A DNA stretch of 64,000 nucleotides from Oscillospiraceae bacterium (lineage in GTDB: Bacteria > Bacillota > Clostridia > Oscillospirales > Oscillospiraceae). Below the pieces are notes generated by a model. That model had not been told where the DNA came from. It was given only the letters and a program-made list of their open reading frames with translations, and ran no database searches. The DNA lies in the NCBI GenBank assembly GCA_017469795.1, contig JAFUFT010000049.1:1-64000 (forward strand), in the 5' to 3' direction. The stretch's first letter is position 1, and every line of letters starts with the position of its first letter. The translations under genes were made by a program, and so were the position numbers. This document shows, piece by piece, positions 52,781 to 61,360 of this stretch.

Positions 52781-53683
52781 TTATTCAAAGAGAGTAATGT
52801 CCTGCTTTGCCGCGTATTCCAGCAGCGGGGCAAGGGCAAATACGCAGGTATCTCCGGGATCGCCGTCGGCAGCGATGGTCAGCGTCTCCCCCGAGGCGTA
52901 CTCCACATAGAGGTAGTAGCCGGACTTGTTCACCGCGTTGGTCATATAGTAACCGTTGAATCCGGCCAGGTCCTGTTCCCGGATCAGCGCCGCAAGACCT
53001 TTCACATAATCCGGATCCACGCTCTGATGGAACTGGGCCACCATATAGGAATCCCCGGAGATGGAGAAGTCCATGACATAGCCCTCGTCCCGCCGGTCGA
53101 TCTGCCAGCTGTAAAAACCCGATTCCCATTCGTCTCCCAGGTCATACCGGAGGTATCTGAGATCAAAGGTCAGAGAGAAATACTCGATCTCCTCAGACCG
53201 GATCTCCTTGGGCGCATCGGGATCTGAACGGTCCTCCGCTGCCAGCGCCGCTGCCACATCCTCTTCCCGCATGAACTTGAAGGTATAGGAGGGTCCGTCC
53301 AGGACCATCTCATAGGCCTCCAGCGTGCCGTCGTCGCAGACTCTCAGATCCGACATGATCCCGAAGCCTTCGGGCGCTTCTCCCACTAAATACTCATAGC
53401 TGCCCTGCCGCTCCGCCTCGAATTTGTAGGTATCCGACCACTCCCCGTAGGACAGGGTCAGTTCCTTCCCATCGATGTCCAGGGTGTGATCCCCGTTGAG
53501 ATCCACCCAGTGGCCCTGGACGGCCTCCAGCGTGCCGGAGGCTTTGGCCGGCGCAGACGCTGCAGGGGCCTCCGCCGTGGGTTCGGGCGTGGAAACGGCG
53601 GGCGCGGGGCGCTGTTCCCAGGCGCATCCGCTCAAAAGAATCAGGACTGCCAGCAGCATGGCCGCTTTGATCTGCCTTCTCAT
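52781..53683 (-). CDS. Putative lipoprotein, unknown function
   Basis: 300 residues. The signal MRRQIKAAMLLAVLILLSGC has a clear lipobox; a Pro/Ala-rich linker follows. The body looks like beta strands with Asp/Glu-rich turns (QGHWVDLNGDHTLDIDGKEL, YSYWQIDRRDEG-like and FHQSVDPDYVKGL) and may be a META/lipocalin-like barrel, without firm match. ATG 53683 has the better signal; the frame is open upstream to 53758 without use. No operon partner is visible. Confidence 0.7.
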   Translation of the reverse strand: MRRQIKAAMLLAVLILLSGCAWEQRPAPAVSTPEPTAEAPAASAPAKASGTLEAVQGHWVDLNGDHTLDIDGKELTLSYGEWSDTYKFEAERQGSYEYLVGEAPEGFGIMSDLRVCDDGTLEAYEMVLDGPSYTFKFMREEDVAAALAAEDRSDPDAPKEIRSEEIEYFSLTFDLRYLRYDLGDEWESGFYSWQIDRRDEGYVMDFSISGDSYMVAQFHQSVDPDYVKGLAALIREQDLAGFNGYYMTNAVNKSGYYLYVEYASGETLTIAADGDPGDTCVFALAPLLEYAAKQDITLFE

Positions 53684-53774
53684 GTGATCGCCTCCCTCAC
53701 GGCTATTATACGGAAGCGGAGCGCCCCTGTCAAACCCGGCGGCAAAAGCCGTAGCCACTTGGCGCGGTTTGTGC

Positions 53775-53780
53775 TATAAT
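53775..53780 (+). promoter_or_regulatory. Extended -10 promoter of the macro-domain gene
   Basis: TATAAT with TGC just before it (TGCTATAAT). The -35 is poor (TAGCCA, 17 bases upstream), so the extended -10 is the main signal. Confidence 0.6.
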
Positions 53781-53801
53781 GCAGAAAAAGGAGGTGCCGC
53801 A

Positions 53802-54932
53802 ATGCCCTTTCAAATCGTGCGGAACGATATCACCCGAATGAACGTGGACGCCATCGTCAACGCAGCCAACAGCTCCCTGCTGGGGGGCGGCGGCGTGGAT
53901 GGGGCCATCCATCGGGCGGCGGGTCCCGGTCTGCTGGAGGAATGCCGTACCCTCCGCGGATGTCCTCCCGGTCACGCAAAAATCACCGGGGGATACGACC
54001 TGCCTGCGAAATATGTGATCCACACCGTGGGCCCCATCTGGCAGGGAGGCGGCAGCGGCGAAGCGGAGCTGCTGGCCGACTGTTATCGAAACGCCCTGTC
54101 TCTGGCGGCGGAATATGGCCTGGAAAGCGTAGCCTTCCCGCTGATCTCTGCCGGGGCCTATGGGTATCCGAAGGCAGAGGCACTGGAGATCGCCGTGCGA
54201 TCCATGGAGACCTTCCTCCGGGATCACGAGATGGAGATCTATCTGGTGGTATTTGACAAGGCCAGCTTCCGGCTCAGCCGGGAGCGGATGCAGGACATCC
54301 GGGAATATATCGACCAGCGCTATGTGGATGAGCATCCTGCGGACCGGTCCAATCGGAACATCTGGTCAGAGATGCGCTTCGGCGGGGTCCCTTCCGCCGC
54401 CCATGCCCCACAGGCCCCACAGGCTCCGCAGGCACACCAGGAGCCCCAGACCGCATCCGGGCGCAAATCTTCCAAAAAGTCCGGCTTTTCCCTGCCCTTC
54501 GGCGGGCGAAAAGAGAAGAGGGAAGAGGATGAGATCTGCGATTCCGCCCTGCCGGAGAATGCGGATCTGGAAGCTCTGCTGTCACAGGTCGACGAGAGCT
54601 TTTCCCAGATGCTGCTCCGGAAAATCGATGAGTCCGGCATGACCGACGCCCAGTGCTACAAAAAGGCCAACATCGACCGGAAGCTCTTCTCCAAGATCCG
54701 GGGAGACGTCAACTACCGGCCCAGCAAACCCACCGCCATTGCCTTCGCCATCGCCCTGGAGCTGAGCCTGCCGGAGACCCGGGACCTGCTGTCAAAAGCG
54801 GGGTTTGCCCTGTCCCACAGCAGTAAGTTCGACATTATCATCGAGTATTTCATCCAGCGCCGGAACTTCAATATCTTTGAGATCAATGAGGCCCTCTTTG
54901 CCTTTGACCAGAGCCTGCTGGGGGCCGGATAA
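53802..54932 (+). CDS. Macro-domain protein with C-terminal extension
   Basis: 376 residues. The N-terminal macro domain (about 1-165) shows [32 protein letters not shown], and [16 protein letters not shown], the full ADP-ribose pocket. Then comes a Pro/Gln/Ala linker ([10 protein letters not shown]) and a C-terminal all-helical domain (about 260-376: [25 protein letters not shown]) that looks like a helix-turn-helix protein of the XRE type. It could remove or bind ADP-ribose and DNA. ATG 53802 has AAGGAGG. It precedes a vWA gene by a hairpin. Confidence 0.85.
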   Translation: MPFQIVRNDITRMNVDAIVNAANSSLLGGGGVDGAIHRAAGPGLLEECRTLRGCPPGHAKITGGYDLPAKYVIHTVGPIWQGGGSGEAELLADCYRNALSLAAEYGLESVAFPLISAGAYGYPKAEALEIAVRSMETFLRDHEMEIYLVVFDKASFRLSRERMQDIREYIDQRYVDEHPADRSNRNIWSEMRFGGVPSAAHAPQAPQAPQAHQEPQTASGRKSSKKSGFSLPFGGRKEKREEDEICDSALPENADLEALLSQVDESFSQMLLRKIDESGMTDAQCYKKANIDRKLFSKIRGDVNYRPSKPTAIAFAIALELSLPETRDLLSKAGFALSHSSKFDIIIEYFIQRRNFNIFEINEALFAFDQSLLGAG

Positions 54933-54963
54933 AATGTCGCCTGCCGGGCGACCATACCAAGCG

Positions 54964-55023
54964 AAAAACCTCCTATACTATAGCCGTAAGAACAAAACAC
55001 ACGGCTTAGTACAGGAGGTTTTT
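54964..55023 (+). promoter_or_regulatory. Long hairpin that buries the vWA ribosome site
   Basis: AAAAACCTCCT, then TACTA, a bulged T and AGCCGT, pair with ACGGCT, TAGTA and AGGAGGTTTTT across a 13-base loop: a 22-bp stem with a single bulge and a mismatch. The ribosome site AGGAGG of the vWA gene is in the closing stem and the ATG follows 8 bases later. TTTTT at the end could also end transcription of the macro-domain gene. Expression of the vWA gene then depends on opening of this hairpin, or on a promoter within it (TATACT at 54974-54979). Confidence 0.8.
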
Positions 55024-55026
55024 ATC

Positions 55027-55671
55027 ATGAAAAAGAATCTGACGGAACTGGTTTTCATCCTCGACCGCAGCGGCTCCATGAGTGGACTGGAGCAGGACAC
55101 CATCGGCGGCTTCAACGCCATGATCGAGAAGCAGAAGCTGGAGCCCGGCGAGGCATATGTCTCCACGGTCCTCTTTGACAATGTGTCCGAGGTGCTCCAT
55201 GACCGGGTGAAGCTCCCGATCGTGCCGAAGATGACGGACCGGGATTACACCGTCCGGGGCTGCACCGCTCTGATCGACGCCCTCGGCGGCGCCATCCATC
55301 ACATCGCCAACATCCACAAATACGCCCGTCCCGAGGACGTACCGGAAAAGACCCTGTTCGTCATCACCACCGACGGCATGGAGAACGCCTCCCGCCGTTA
55401 TACCAGCGACGAAGTCAAGAAGATGATCGAGAAGGAGAAGAACCAATACGGCTGGGAGTTCCTCTTCATCGGCGCCAACATCGACGCGGTGGAGACCGGC
55501 GCCCGCTTCGGCATCGGCCGGGACCGGGTGGCCAACTACGTCTCCGACAGCCAGGGCACCGGCATCCTCTACGACAGCGTCAGCGAAGCGGTGAGCCAGG
55601 TGCGCAGCTGCGCTCCGCTTTCCGCGGATTGGAACCGGCTCATGGAAAACGACAAGAAGAAGCGGGGTTAA
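55027..55671 (+). CDS. von Willebrand factor A-domain protein
   Basis: 214 residues, a single vWA domain. The metal-ion site is LVFILDRSGSMSGLEQD (DxSxS), with the Thr in YTVRGCTALIDALGG and the Asp in FVITTDGMEN. It has no signal peptide, so it is cytoplasmic; such stand-alone vWA proteins work as adaptors. ATG 55027 has AGGAGG 8 bases before it, hidden in a hairpin. Its 3' end overlaps rarA by 4 bases on the opposite strand. Pairing with the macro gene suggests a joint stress role. Confidence 0.88.
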   Translation: MKKNLTELVFILDRSGSMSGLEQDTIGGFNAMIEKQKLEPGEAYVSTVLFDNVSEVLHDRVKLPIVPKMTDRDYTVRGCTALIDALGGAIHHIANIHKYARPEDVPEKTLFVITTDGMENASRRYTSDEVKKMIEKEKNQYGWEFLFIGANIDAVETGARFGIGRDRVANYVSDSQGTGILYDSVSEAVSQVRSCAPLSADWNRLMENDKKKRG

Positions 55672-56999
55672 CCCCGCTTCTTTTCCTGTTCCTTTTTCCA
55701 TGCCTTGATCTGCTCCAGCCGGGCCTTGCACCGGGCCTCGGCTCCCTGCTCCGTGGGACGGTAGTATTCCCGTCCCAGTAGGGAATCCGGCAGGCACCGC
55801 ATGTCCGTGAGCTTTTCCTCCGTATCGTGGGCGTACTGGTATCCCTTGCCGTAACCCTCCTCCCGCATGAGCGACGTGACGGCGTTGCGAATGTGCAGAG
55901 GCACCGGCTCGGAAAGCTGGGTCATGGCGTCCTTTTTGGCGGATTCGTAGGCCATGTACAGGGCGTTGGACTTGGGGGCCAGAGACAGATACACCACCGC
56001 CTGGGTCAGGTGGACGGTACACTCCGGCATGCCGATGAGATGGCAGGCCTGATAGGCCGCCACCGCCAGCTCCAGGGCCCGGGGATCCGCCAGTCCCACG
56101 TCCTCGCTGGCAAAGCGGGTCACCCGCCGGGCAACATACAGGGGGTCCTCCCCCGCCTCCAGCATCCGGGCCAGCCAGTACACCGCCGCGTCCGGATCGG
56201 AGTTGCGCATGGATTTGTGCAGGGCGGAGATCAGGTTGTAGTGCTCCTCCCCGGTCTTGTCGTAGAGCAGGGATTTCCGGGAGGTGCACTGCTCCACCGT
56301 CTCCGTTGTGACCCGGGTGATCTCCCCGTCCATATCTCCGTTCAGGACTGCCATCTCCAGGGTGGAGAGGGCGGTCCGCGCGTCTCCGTTTGCAAAGACT
56401 GCGATGAGCCGCAGCACGTCCTCGGAAATGTCGATTTGCTCGTCTCCGAATCCCCTGGGACTTTCCACCGCCCGGCGGAGCAGGACCATCAGCTCCTCCT
56501 CGCTCAGCGCCTTCAGAACAAAGACCTTGCACCGGGACAGCAGCGCCCCGTTGACCTCAAAGGACGGATTCTCCGTGGTAGCGCCGATGAGGATGATGCT
56601 GCCCTTTTCCACAAAGGGAAGGAACGCGTCCTGCTGGGCCTTGTTGAACCGGTGGATCTCGTCCACAAAGACGATGGTCTTTTCCCCGAAGCGGCGGTTG
56701 TCCTCCGCCTGCTGCATCACTGTGCGAATCTCCTTGATGCCGCTGGTGACGGCGGAGAAATTGATGAAGCTGGCCCGGGTGTGGTTGGCAATGACATTCG
56801 CCAGTGTAGTCTTTCCCACCCCCGGCGGGCCCCAGAAGATCATGGAGGACACCGCGTCCTGCTCGATGATCCGCCGGAGGATCTTTCCCGGCCCCAGCAA
56901 ATGCCGCTGCCCCACGATCTCGTCGATGGTCCGGGGCCGGAGCCGGGCCGGCAGGGGCTGGGGAACAGTATGCTCCATCATGGTAATCTGTTCGTTCAT
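55668..56999 (-). CDS. rarA: Replication-associated recombination protein A (AAA+ ATPase)
   Basis: 443 residues. Walker A is FWGPPGVGKTTLANVIA, Walker B is IVFVDEIHRFNKAQQDAFLP, sensor 1 is ILIGATTENPSFEVN, and the C-terminal half (GQRHLLG at the start; MRNSDPDAAVYWLARML) follows MgsA/RarA. It acts at stalled replication forks with the sliding clamp. AAGGAGG lies before the ATG. It lies 19 bases downstream of the LysR gene, so the two may be transcribed together. Confidence 0.95.
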   Translation of the reverse strand: MNEQITMMEHTVPQPLPARLRPRTIDEIVGQRHLLGPGKILRRIIEQDAVSSMIFWGPPGVGKTTLANVIANHTRASFINFSAVTSGIKEIRTVMQQAEDNRRFGEKTIVFVDEIHRFNKAQQDAFLPFVEKGSIILIGATTENPSFEVNGALLSRCKVFVLKALSEEELMVLLRRAVESPRGFGDEQIDISEDVLRLIAVFANGDARTALSTLEMAVLNGDMDGEITRVTTETVEQCTSRKSLLYDKTGEEHYNLISALHKSMRNSDPDAAVYWLARMLEAGEDPLYVARRVTRFASEDVGLADPRALELAVAAYQACHLIGMPECTVHLTQAVVYLSLAPKSNALYMAYESAKKDAMTQLSEPVPLHIRNAVTSLMREEGYGKGYQYAHDTEEKLTDMRCLPDSLLGREYYRPTEQGAEARCKARLEQIKAWKKEQEKKRG

Positions 57000-57018
57000 G
57001 GCGTACCTCCTTCTGCCG

Positions 57019-57900
57019 TCAGATCTGCACGATCTCCTGCCGGCGGATCCTTTGGATTATGTTCCGGATCTCCTCCCGTTCCCCCTCCCGGCAGATGCAG
57101 ACGATCTCCGCATGGGCCTCGGGGAAGGGCACGTCCCAGTAGCACAGATTTGGGGCGTCATGGCCCTCGATCACCTTGGTCAGAAGGGCAAAGCCCTCAC
57201 CCAGCTCCAGATGCACCATCAGCGTGGCGATGTCGGGACAGCGCACCGCCCGCCGGAAGGGGATCTTTCTGCCCCACTGCTCTACGCCCTCCAGCAGGTT
57301 GTCCCCCGGCAGGATCAGCTGGGTGAACTCCGCCAGATCCTCCACCCTGATCTCCTCCCGCTCCGAGAGGGGATGCCGGGTGGAGAACACCACCTGAAAC
57401 TGCTTTTTCTGCAAAACCGTGGCCTGAACGCCGGGCCAAAGCCGCCAGTCGTTGGAGGTGGTCAGGCAAAGATCCAGCTTGCTGTCCAGCAGGCCGTTCC
57501 GGAGGGCCACAAAATCCATCAGCTGGATGTCCAGCTCCATCCGGGGGTACTGCTGTTTCAGGTATTCCGTCACGGGCAGGATGATATCCTTCCGGGACAG
57601 GGCGGACAGGAACCCCACCCGCAGCAGTTCCTTCCCGGAGGCGTCCAGCTCTCTGGCCCGGCGGATGCTCCCGGCGATCTGCCGGTTGATCTGGGTGAAG
57701 TCGTCCCGGAGAATGCTGCCCGCCGGGGTCAACTCAACCCGCCGGGTGGTCCGGTAAAACAGTTTGACCCCCAGCTCCTCCTCCAGCGCCGCGATCTGCC
57801 GGGTCACCGCCTGCTGGCTGATATACAGATTCCGGGCCGCGGTGGAAAAGCTCAGGCAGGCCGCCACCTCCAGAAAACACCGGATCCGCTGATACAACAT
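57019..57900 (-). CDS. LysR-family transcriptional regulator
   Basis: 293 residues. The N-terminal helix-turn-helix reads FLEVAACLSFSTAARNLYIS, then QQAVTRQIAALEEELGVKLF, with a periplasmic-binding-like ligand domain behind it. ATG 57900 has GGAGG 8 bases upstream; an ATG 15 bases earlier lacks this. It diverges from the fucose-isomerase-like gene, so this gene and the desulfurase fusion are its likely targets. Effector unknown. Confidence 0.9.
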   Translation of the reverse strand: MLYQRIRCFLEVAACLSFSTAARNLYISQQAVTRQIAALEEELGVKLFYRTTRRVELTPAGSILRDDFTQINRQIAGSIRRARELDASGKELLRVGFLSALSRKDIILPVTEYLKQQYPRMELDIQLMDFVALRNGLLDSKLDLCLTTSNDWRLWPGVQATVLQKKQFQVVFSTRHPLSEREEIRVEDLAEFTQLILPGDNLLEGVEQWGRKIPFRRAVRCPDIATLMVHLELGEGFALLTKVIEGHDAPNLCYWDVPFPEAHAEIVCICREGEREEIRNIIQRIRRQEIVQI

Positions 57901-58080
57901 CCAACCTGCCTCCAATTCCTATCATTCTTCTATGATTAACAACTCTGTTCTGTCAATTTACCCTCGAATATAGTATATATCAACAATTATTATTTGTAAA
58001 TAGGACTGCAGATTGTTTCTCTTTTTCAGGATTTCCCGGTACAATGGAATCAGGAATTTATAAAACAGGAGGAGTACATT
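57901..58080. promoter_or_regulatory. Divergent intergenic region, LysR control region
   Basis: AT-rich and lacking a gene. The minus strand has TTGACA (57956-57951) for lysR. The plus strand shows TACAAT at 58042-58047 with no good -35, as expected of an activator-dependent promoter. Imperfect dyads (TATAGTATATATC, ATTTGTAAAT) could be LysR sites, but none is a clear T-N11-A box. Confidence 0.4.
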
Positions 58081-59628
58081 ATGATTCATCTTGGCAAAGA
58101 CGTAACGCTGAACATCTGTCCCATTCTTGTGACGTTGCACCACGACTATGTTTTTGAAGGCCCCTGCCGCATGGGCAAGGACTTTGAGCTCACCAAGGAG
58201 TTCGACGACATGGCCAACGCCCAGCTCATCAAGGACGCCCACGAGGAGATCGCAGAGAACCTGACGAATCCCCACTTCCATGTGACGGAGCCCATCTGGA
58301 TCGACCGGAACGAGGAATTTCTGGTGACCCCCGGCATCCTCGACACCATGCTCCAGGGCAAGGACGACGTGGACATCTATCTGGTGGGACCCATGGGCCG
58401 GCTCTCGGATCTGATCATCGACTTCGCGCAGAAGGCCAAAAAGCCCGTCATCACCATTCCCGGCCCCCAGTGTATGCAGACCATCCTCATCGCCTCCATG
58501 CGTTCCCGGGGCCTTGAGAGCTACGCCTACCGGACCTGGAAGGAGACCGTGGACTTCCTGGAGGTCCTCCGAGTGGCGAAAATGCTCCGGCAGACCCGGG
58601 TGCTCTGCGCGGCCCGGTTCGGTACCGCCCGCTCCGTCAGCGACATGGGCAACTTCGTGAATCTGGAGCAGGTGACAGATGTACTCGGCACCCAGTTCAC
58701 CTTTGTGAACCTCCATGAGCTGCTGGACCAGACCCACATTGGGGACTCCGGCAAGAACTATACCCTCCCTGGCCGGGCCGCCCTGAACCCCACCGAGGAG
58801 GACGTTCAGGAGATGGAGGCTCTGGCCGACGATCTGATCGGAAACGCCGTGGAGTGCGACATGGAACGCAAAGAGGTCCTGAACTCTGAGCGATTCTACG
58901 TCACCGTCAAGAAGATGCTGGACTACTATGGCTGCAACGCCTTCGCGGCCCCCTGCCCGGACGCCTGCGCCACCCGGCGTCTCAATGAGGAGCGCATGAC
59001 CTTCTGCCTGACCCATTCCCTGCTGGGCGAGATGGGCGTACCCTCCGCCTGCGAGTACGACATCCCCGCCTGCCTGTCCATCGCCATCCTCTCCTGCATG
59101 GCCGACAAGCCCGCCTACATGGGCAACACCACCCATGACGCCAAGGCCATTGCCACCGGCCGCTACGGTCTGTCCCCCTTCTTCCACACGGACATCAACG
59201 ACAAGTGCCTGGACGTGGTGAAGGCGGATCCTGACAACGTGGTGCTGACCTGGCACGCGGTGCCCCGCCGGAACATGCAGGGCTGGGACGCCCCTAAGGC
59301 GCCCTACGCCATCCGTCCCTTCGCCGCCAGCGGCTTCGGCGTGACGCTCCGCTACGACTGGAACCGGGACGTGGGCCAGACCATCACCATGGCCCGGATC
59401 TCTCCGGACTGCAGGACTCTGTTTGTGGCGAAGGGCGAGATCGTCGGCGGCGTGGGCTTCGGCGACTACTCCTGCTCTGAGGGCGTGTTCTTCCGGGTGG
59501 CCGACGGCAACGATTTCTTCCAGAAGCAGCTGGAGGTGGGCAACCATGTACCGCTGGTCTACGGCGACTGCTTTGACCAGATCTGCGCCCTGGGCCGTCA
59601 TCTTGGCCTGAAGGTCATCACAGCCTGA
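58081..59628 (+). CDS. L-fucose/L-arabinose isomerase-like protein
   Basis: 515 residues, in the FucI/AraA-like fold. The Glu of the metal site is in SACEYDIPACLSIAIL, the Asp in GNTTHDAKAIATG and the His in GNHVPLVYGD; the three metal ligands of sugar isomerases therefore seem kept. Overall similarity to true FucI is low, and no fucose pathway genes lie nearby. GGAGGAG precedes the ATG. Its stop overlaps the start of the desulfurase fusion (TGATG), so both act together. The substrate may be a sulfur or amino-linked compound, but this is open. Confidence 0.75.
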   Translation: MIHLGKDVTLNICPILVTLHHDYVFEGPCRMGKDFELTKEFDDMANAQLIKDAHEEIAENLTNPHFHVTEPIWIDRNEEFLVTPGILDTMLQGKDDVDIYLVGPMGRLSDLIIDFAQKAKKPVITIPGPQCMQTILIASMRSRGLESYAYRTWKETVDFLEVLRVAKMLRQTRVLCAARFGTARSVSDMGNFVNLEQVTDVLGTQFTFVNLHELLDQTHIGDSGKNYTLPGRAALNPTEEDVQEMEALADDLIGNAVECDMERKEVLNSERFYVTVKKMLDYYGCNAFAAPCPDACATRRLNEERMTFCLTHSLLGEMGVPSACEYDIPACLSIAILSCMADKPAYMGNTTHDAKAIATGRYGLSPFFHTDINDKCLDVVKADPDNVVLTWHAVPRRNMQGWDAPKAPYAIRPFAASGFGVTLRYDWNRDVGQTITMARISPDCRTLFVAKGEIVGGVGFGDYSCSEGVFFRVADGNDFFQKQLEVGNHVPLVYGDCFDQICALGRHLGLKVITA

Positions 59629-61265
59629 TGGAGACCCGGGAGAAGATCATCGCCCGCATCGCCCGAGCCAATGAAACCATCACCCGGTACGCGCCCGCGT
59701 ACCGGGCTTTGGAGCGTCGGGACTTCGATTCCGTCTATCCCCTGGTGTTCGGCTATATCCGGGACCGGTTTCTCCTGACCCGGGATATGTGCCGGAGCGA
59801 AGACCTGCTGGATCTGGCAGATGCGAGTCTGCGGCAGCTGCTGGAACTCAAGCGCCGGGGCATTGACGCCGGAGAAATCGCCCGGTCCTGTTCCGGCGCC
59901 TCCTCGGTGATCGCCAAAAAGGTGCTGCTGATGAAGGCGGTCCAGGATGTGTTTTCCGTGTCCATGACCCCGCAGGAATTCGCTGACATCGCCACGGTGT
60001 CGGATCTGGCCCGGTTTCTCTGTGCCGGCGGCGGGAACGCCGTGCCGGAGACGGAGGCGCCCTCCGGTTCCGGCCTCACGGATGGCTTCGACCCGGAGCG
60101 CGTGCGCGGGGACTTCCCCGCCCTGTCCGAGACAATCTACGGTCACCCCCTTGTTTATCTGGACAACGCCGCCACGGCCCAGTGTCCCCGGACGGTGCTG
60201 GAGGCCGTCCAAAGGATCGAGTCCTGCCGGGGCAACGTCCACCGGGGGATCCACACCCTGTCAGACCACTGTACCGAGGTCTTTGAGCAGGCCAGGCGCA
60301 CCTGCGCCGCCTTCCTCGGCGCCCAGCCGGGGCGCCTCACCTTCACCTCCGGTGCCACCGACGGCATCAACCGGGTGGCGGCGGCCATGGCGGGACAGCC
60401 CGGCGGCATTGTGGTCACCGCTCTGGAGCACCACTCCAATTTTGTGCCCTGGCAGCAGCTGTGCCTGCGGGAGGGCCGGCCCTTCCGGGTCTGCCCGGTC
60501 CTGGCGGACGGCTTGCTGGATCTCAACGCGCTGGACCGGATGCTGGACGGGGACATCTCCCTGCTGGCCATCACCGGATGCTCCAACGTTCTTGGGACCG
60601 TTCCGCCGTTGGAGAAGATCATTCCCCTGGCCCACAGCCGGGGCGTCAGGGTGCTGGTGGACGGTGCCCAGTCCGTCTGCCATATAGACATTGACGTGGA
60701 GGCGATGGACTGCGATTTCTTCGCCTGTTCCGGCCACAAGCTGGGCGGCCCCTTCGGCATCGGCCTGCTCTACTGCAGGGAGCCCATTCCGCCCGCAGTT
60801 TTCGGCGGCGGGATGGTGGAAACCGTCACCCAAAGCCACACCGATTTTCTCCCCACTCTGGAGGCCGGAACACCCAATGTCTCCGGCGCGGCGGGACTGG
60901 CCGCCGCCATCGAATACCGGTCTGCCCTCCCCCGGGGCTGGCAGGCCCATGAGGCCGCCCTGCTCCGTAGGGCGGAGACGCTCCTTTCGGAGCTGCCCGG
61001 AGTCCGCATTCTCGGGTCAGGGCCCAGGACCGGCTGTCTCTCCCTGGCGCTGGAGGGTCCCTCTGTGTTGGAGGCCGCCGCTCTAATGGACCAGACGGGC
61101 ATCGCCCTCCGTTCCGGCAATCACTGCGCCCAGCCCCTCCACGCCGCCATGGGAACGCCTTTTTCCCTGCGGATCTCCCCGGCGTTCTACAACACCTTTG
61201 GGGAAATCGAAGCCCTCTGCGCGGGACTGCGGCAGATCCTTTCCGGCCGCATCGCCGGCCTCTGA
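59628..61265 (+). CDS. Cysteine desulfurase (SufS group) with an ACP-like N-terminal region
   Basis: 545 residues. From about 155 on it is a group-II cysteine desulfurase: LVYLDNAATAQCPRTVLEAV, PLP Lys371 in CSGHKLGGPFGIG and sulfur-carrying Cys500 in SGNHCAQPLHAAMG. The first 150 residues are extra. Residues about 84-132 read like the second half of an acyl carrier protein (GASSVIAKKVLLMKAVQDVF, then TVSDLARFL), with Ser92/Ser93 where phosphopantetheine would attach. A Gly/Pro linker follows. No suf genes are adjacent. It overlaps the isomerase-like gene by one base. Role unknown. Confidence 0.8.
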   Translation: METREKIIARIARANETITRYAPAYRALERRDFDSVYPLVFGYIRDRFLLTRDMCRSEDLLDLADASLRQLLELKRRGIDAGEIARSCSGASSVIAKKVLLMKAVQDVFSVSMTPQEFADIATVSDLARFLCAGGGNAVPETEAPSGSGLTDGFDPERVRGDFPALSETIYGHPLVYLDNAATAQCPRTVLEAVQRIESCRGNVHRGIHTLSDHCTEVFEQARRTCAAFLGAQPGRLTFTSGATDGINRVAAAMAGQPGGIVVTALEHHSNFVPWQQLCLREGRPFRVCPVLADGLLDLNALDRMLDGDISLLAITGCSNVLGTVPPLEKIIPLAHSRGVRVLVDGAQSVCHIDIDVEAMDCDFFACSGHKLGGPFGIGLLYCREPIPPAVFGGGMVETVTQSHTDFLPTLEAGTPNVSGAAGLAAAIEYRSALPRGWQAHEAALLRRAETLLSELPGVRILGSGPRTGCLSLALEGPSVLEAAALMDQTGIALRSGNHCAQPLHAAMGTPFSLRISPAFYNTFGEIEALCAGLRQILSGRIAGL

Positions 61266-61286
61266 CCGGGCGTTTTTGTTTCCCCA

Positions 61287-61315
61287 TTGCGCCCGGCCCG
61301 GCTTTTTGCTAAAAT
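61287..61315 (+). promoter_or_regulatory. Promoter of the membrane sensor pair
   Basis: TTGCGC (61287-61292) and TAAAAT (61310-61315) are 17 bases apart. Confidence 0.6.
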
Positions 61316-61360
61316 GAATACGGAATGATACACCCCCGTCTGCGGAGAGGAGGTCCGTCT

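Noticed and set aside
54964-55023. Hairpin as a mobile MITE or insertion-sequence end
   Set aside because: No target-site duplication, no second copy in the window and no transposase. Its right arm exactly contains the vWA ribosome site.
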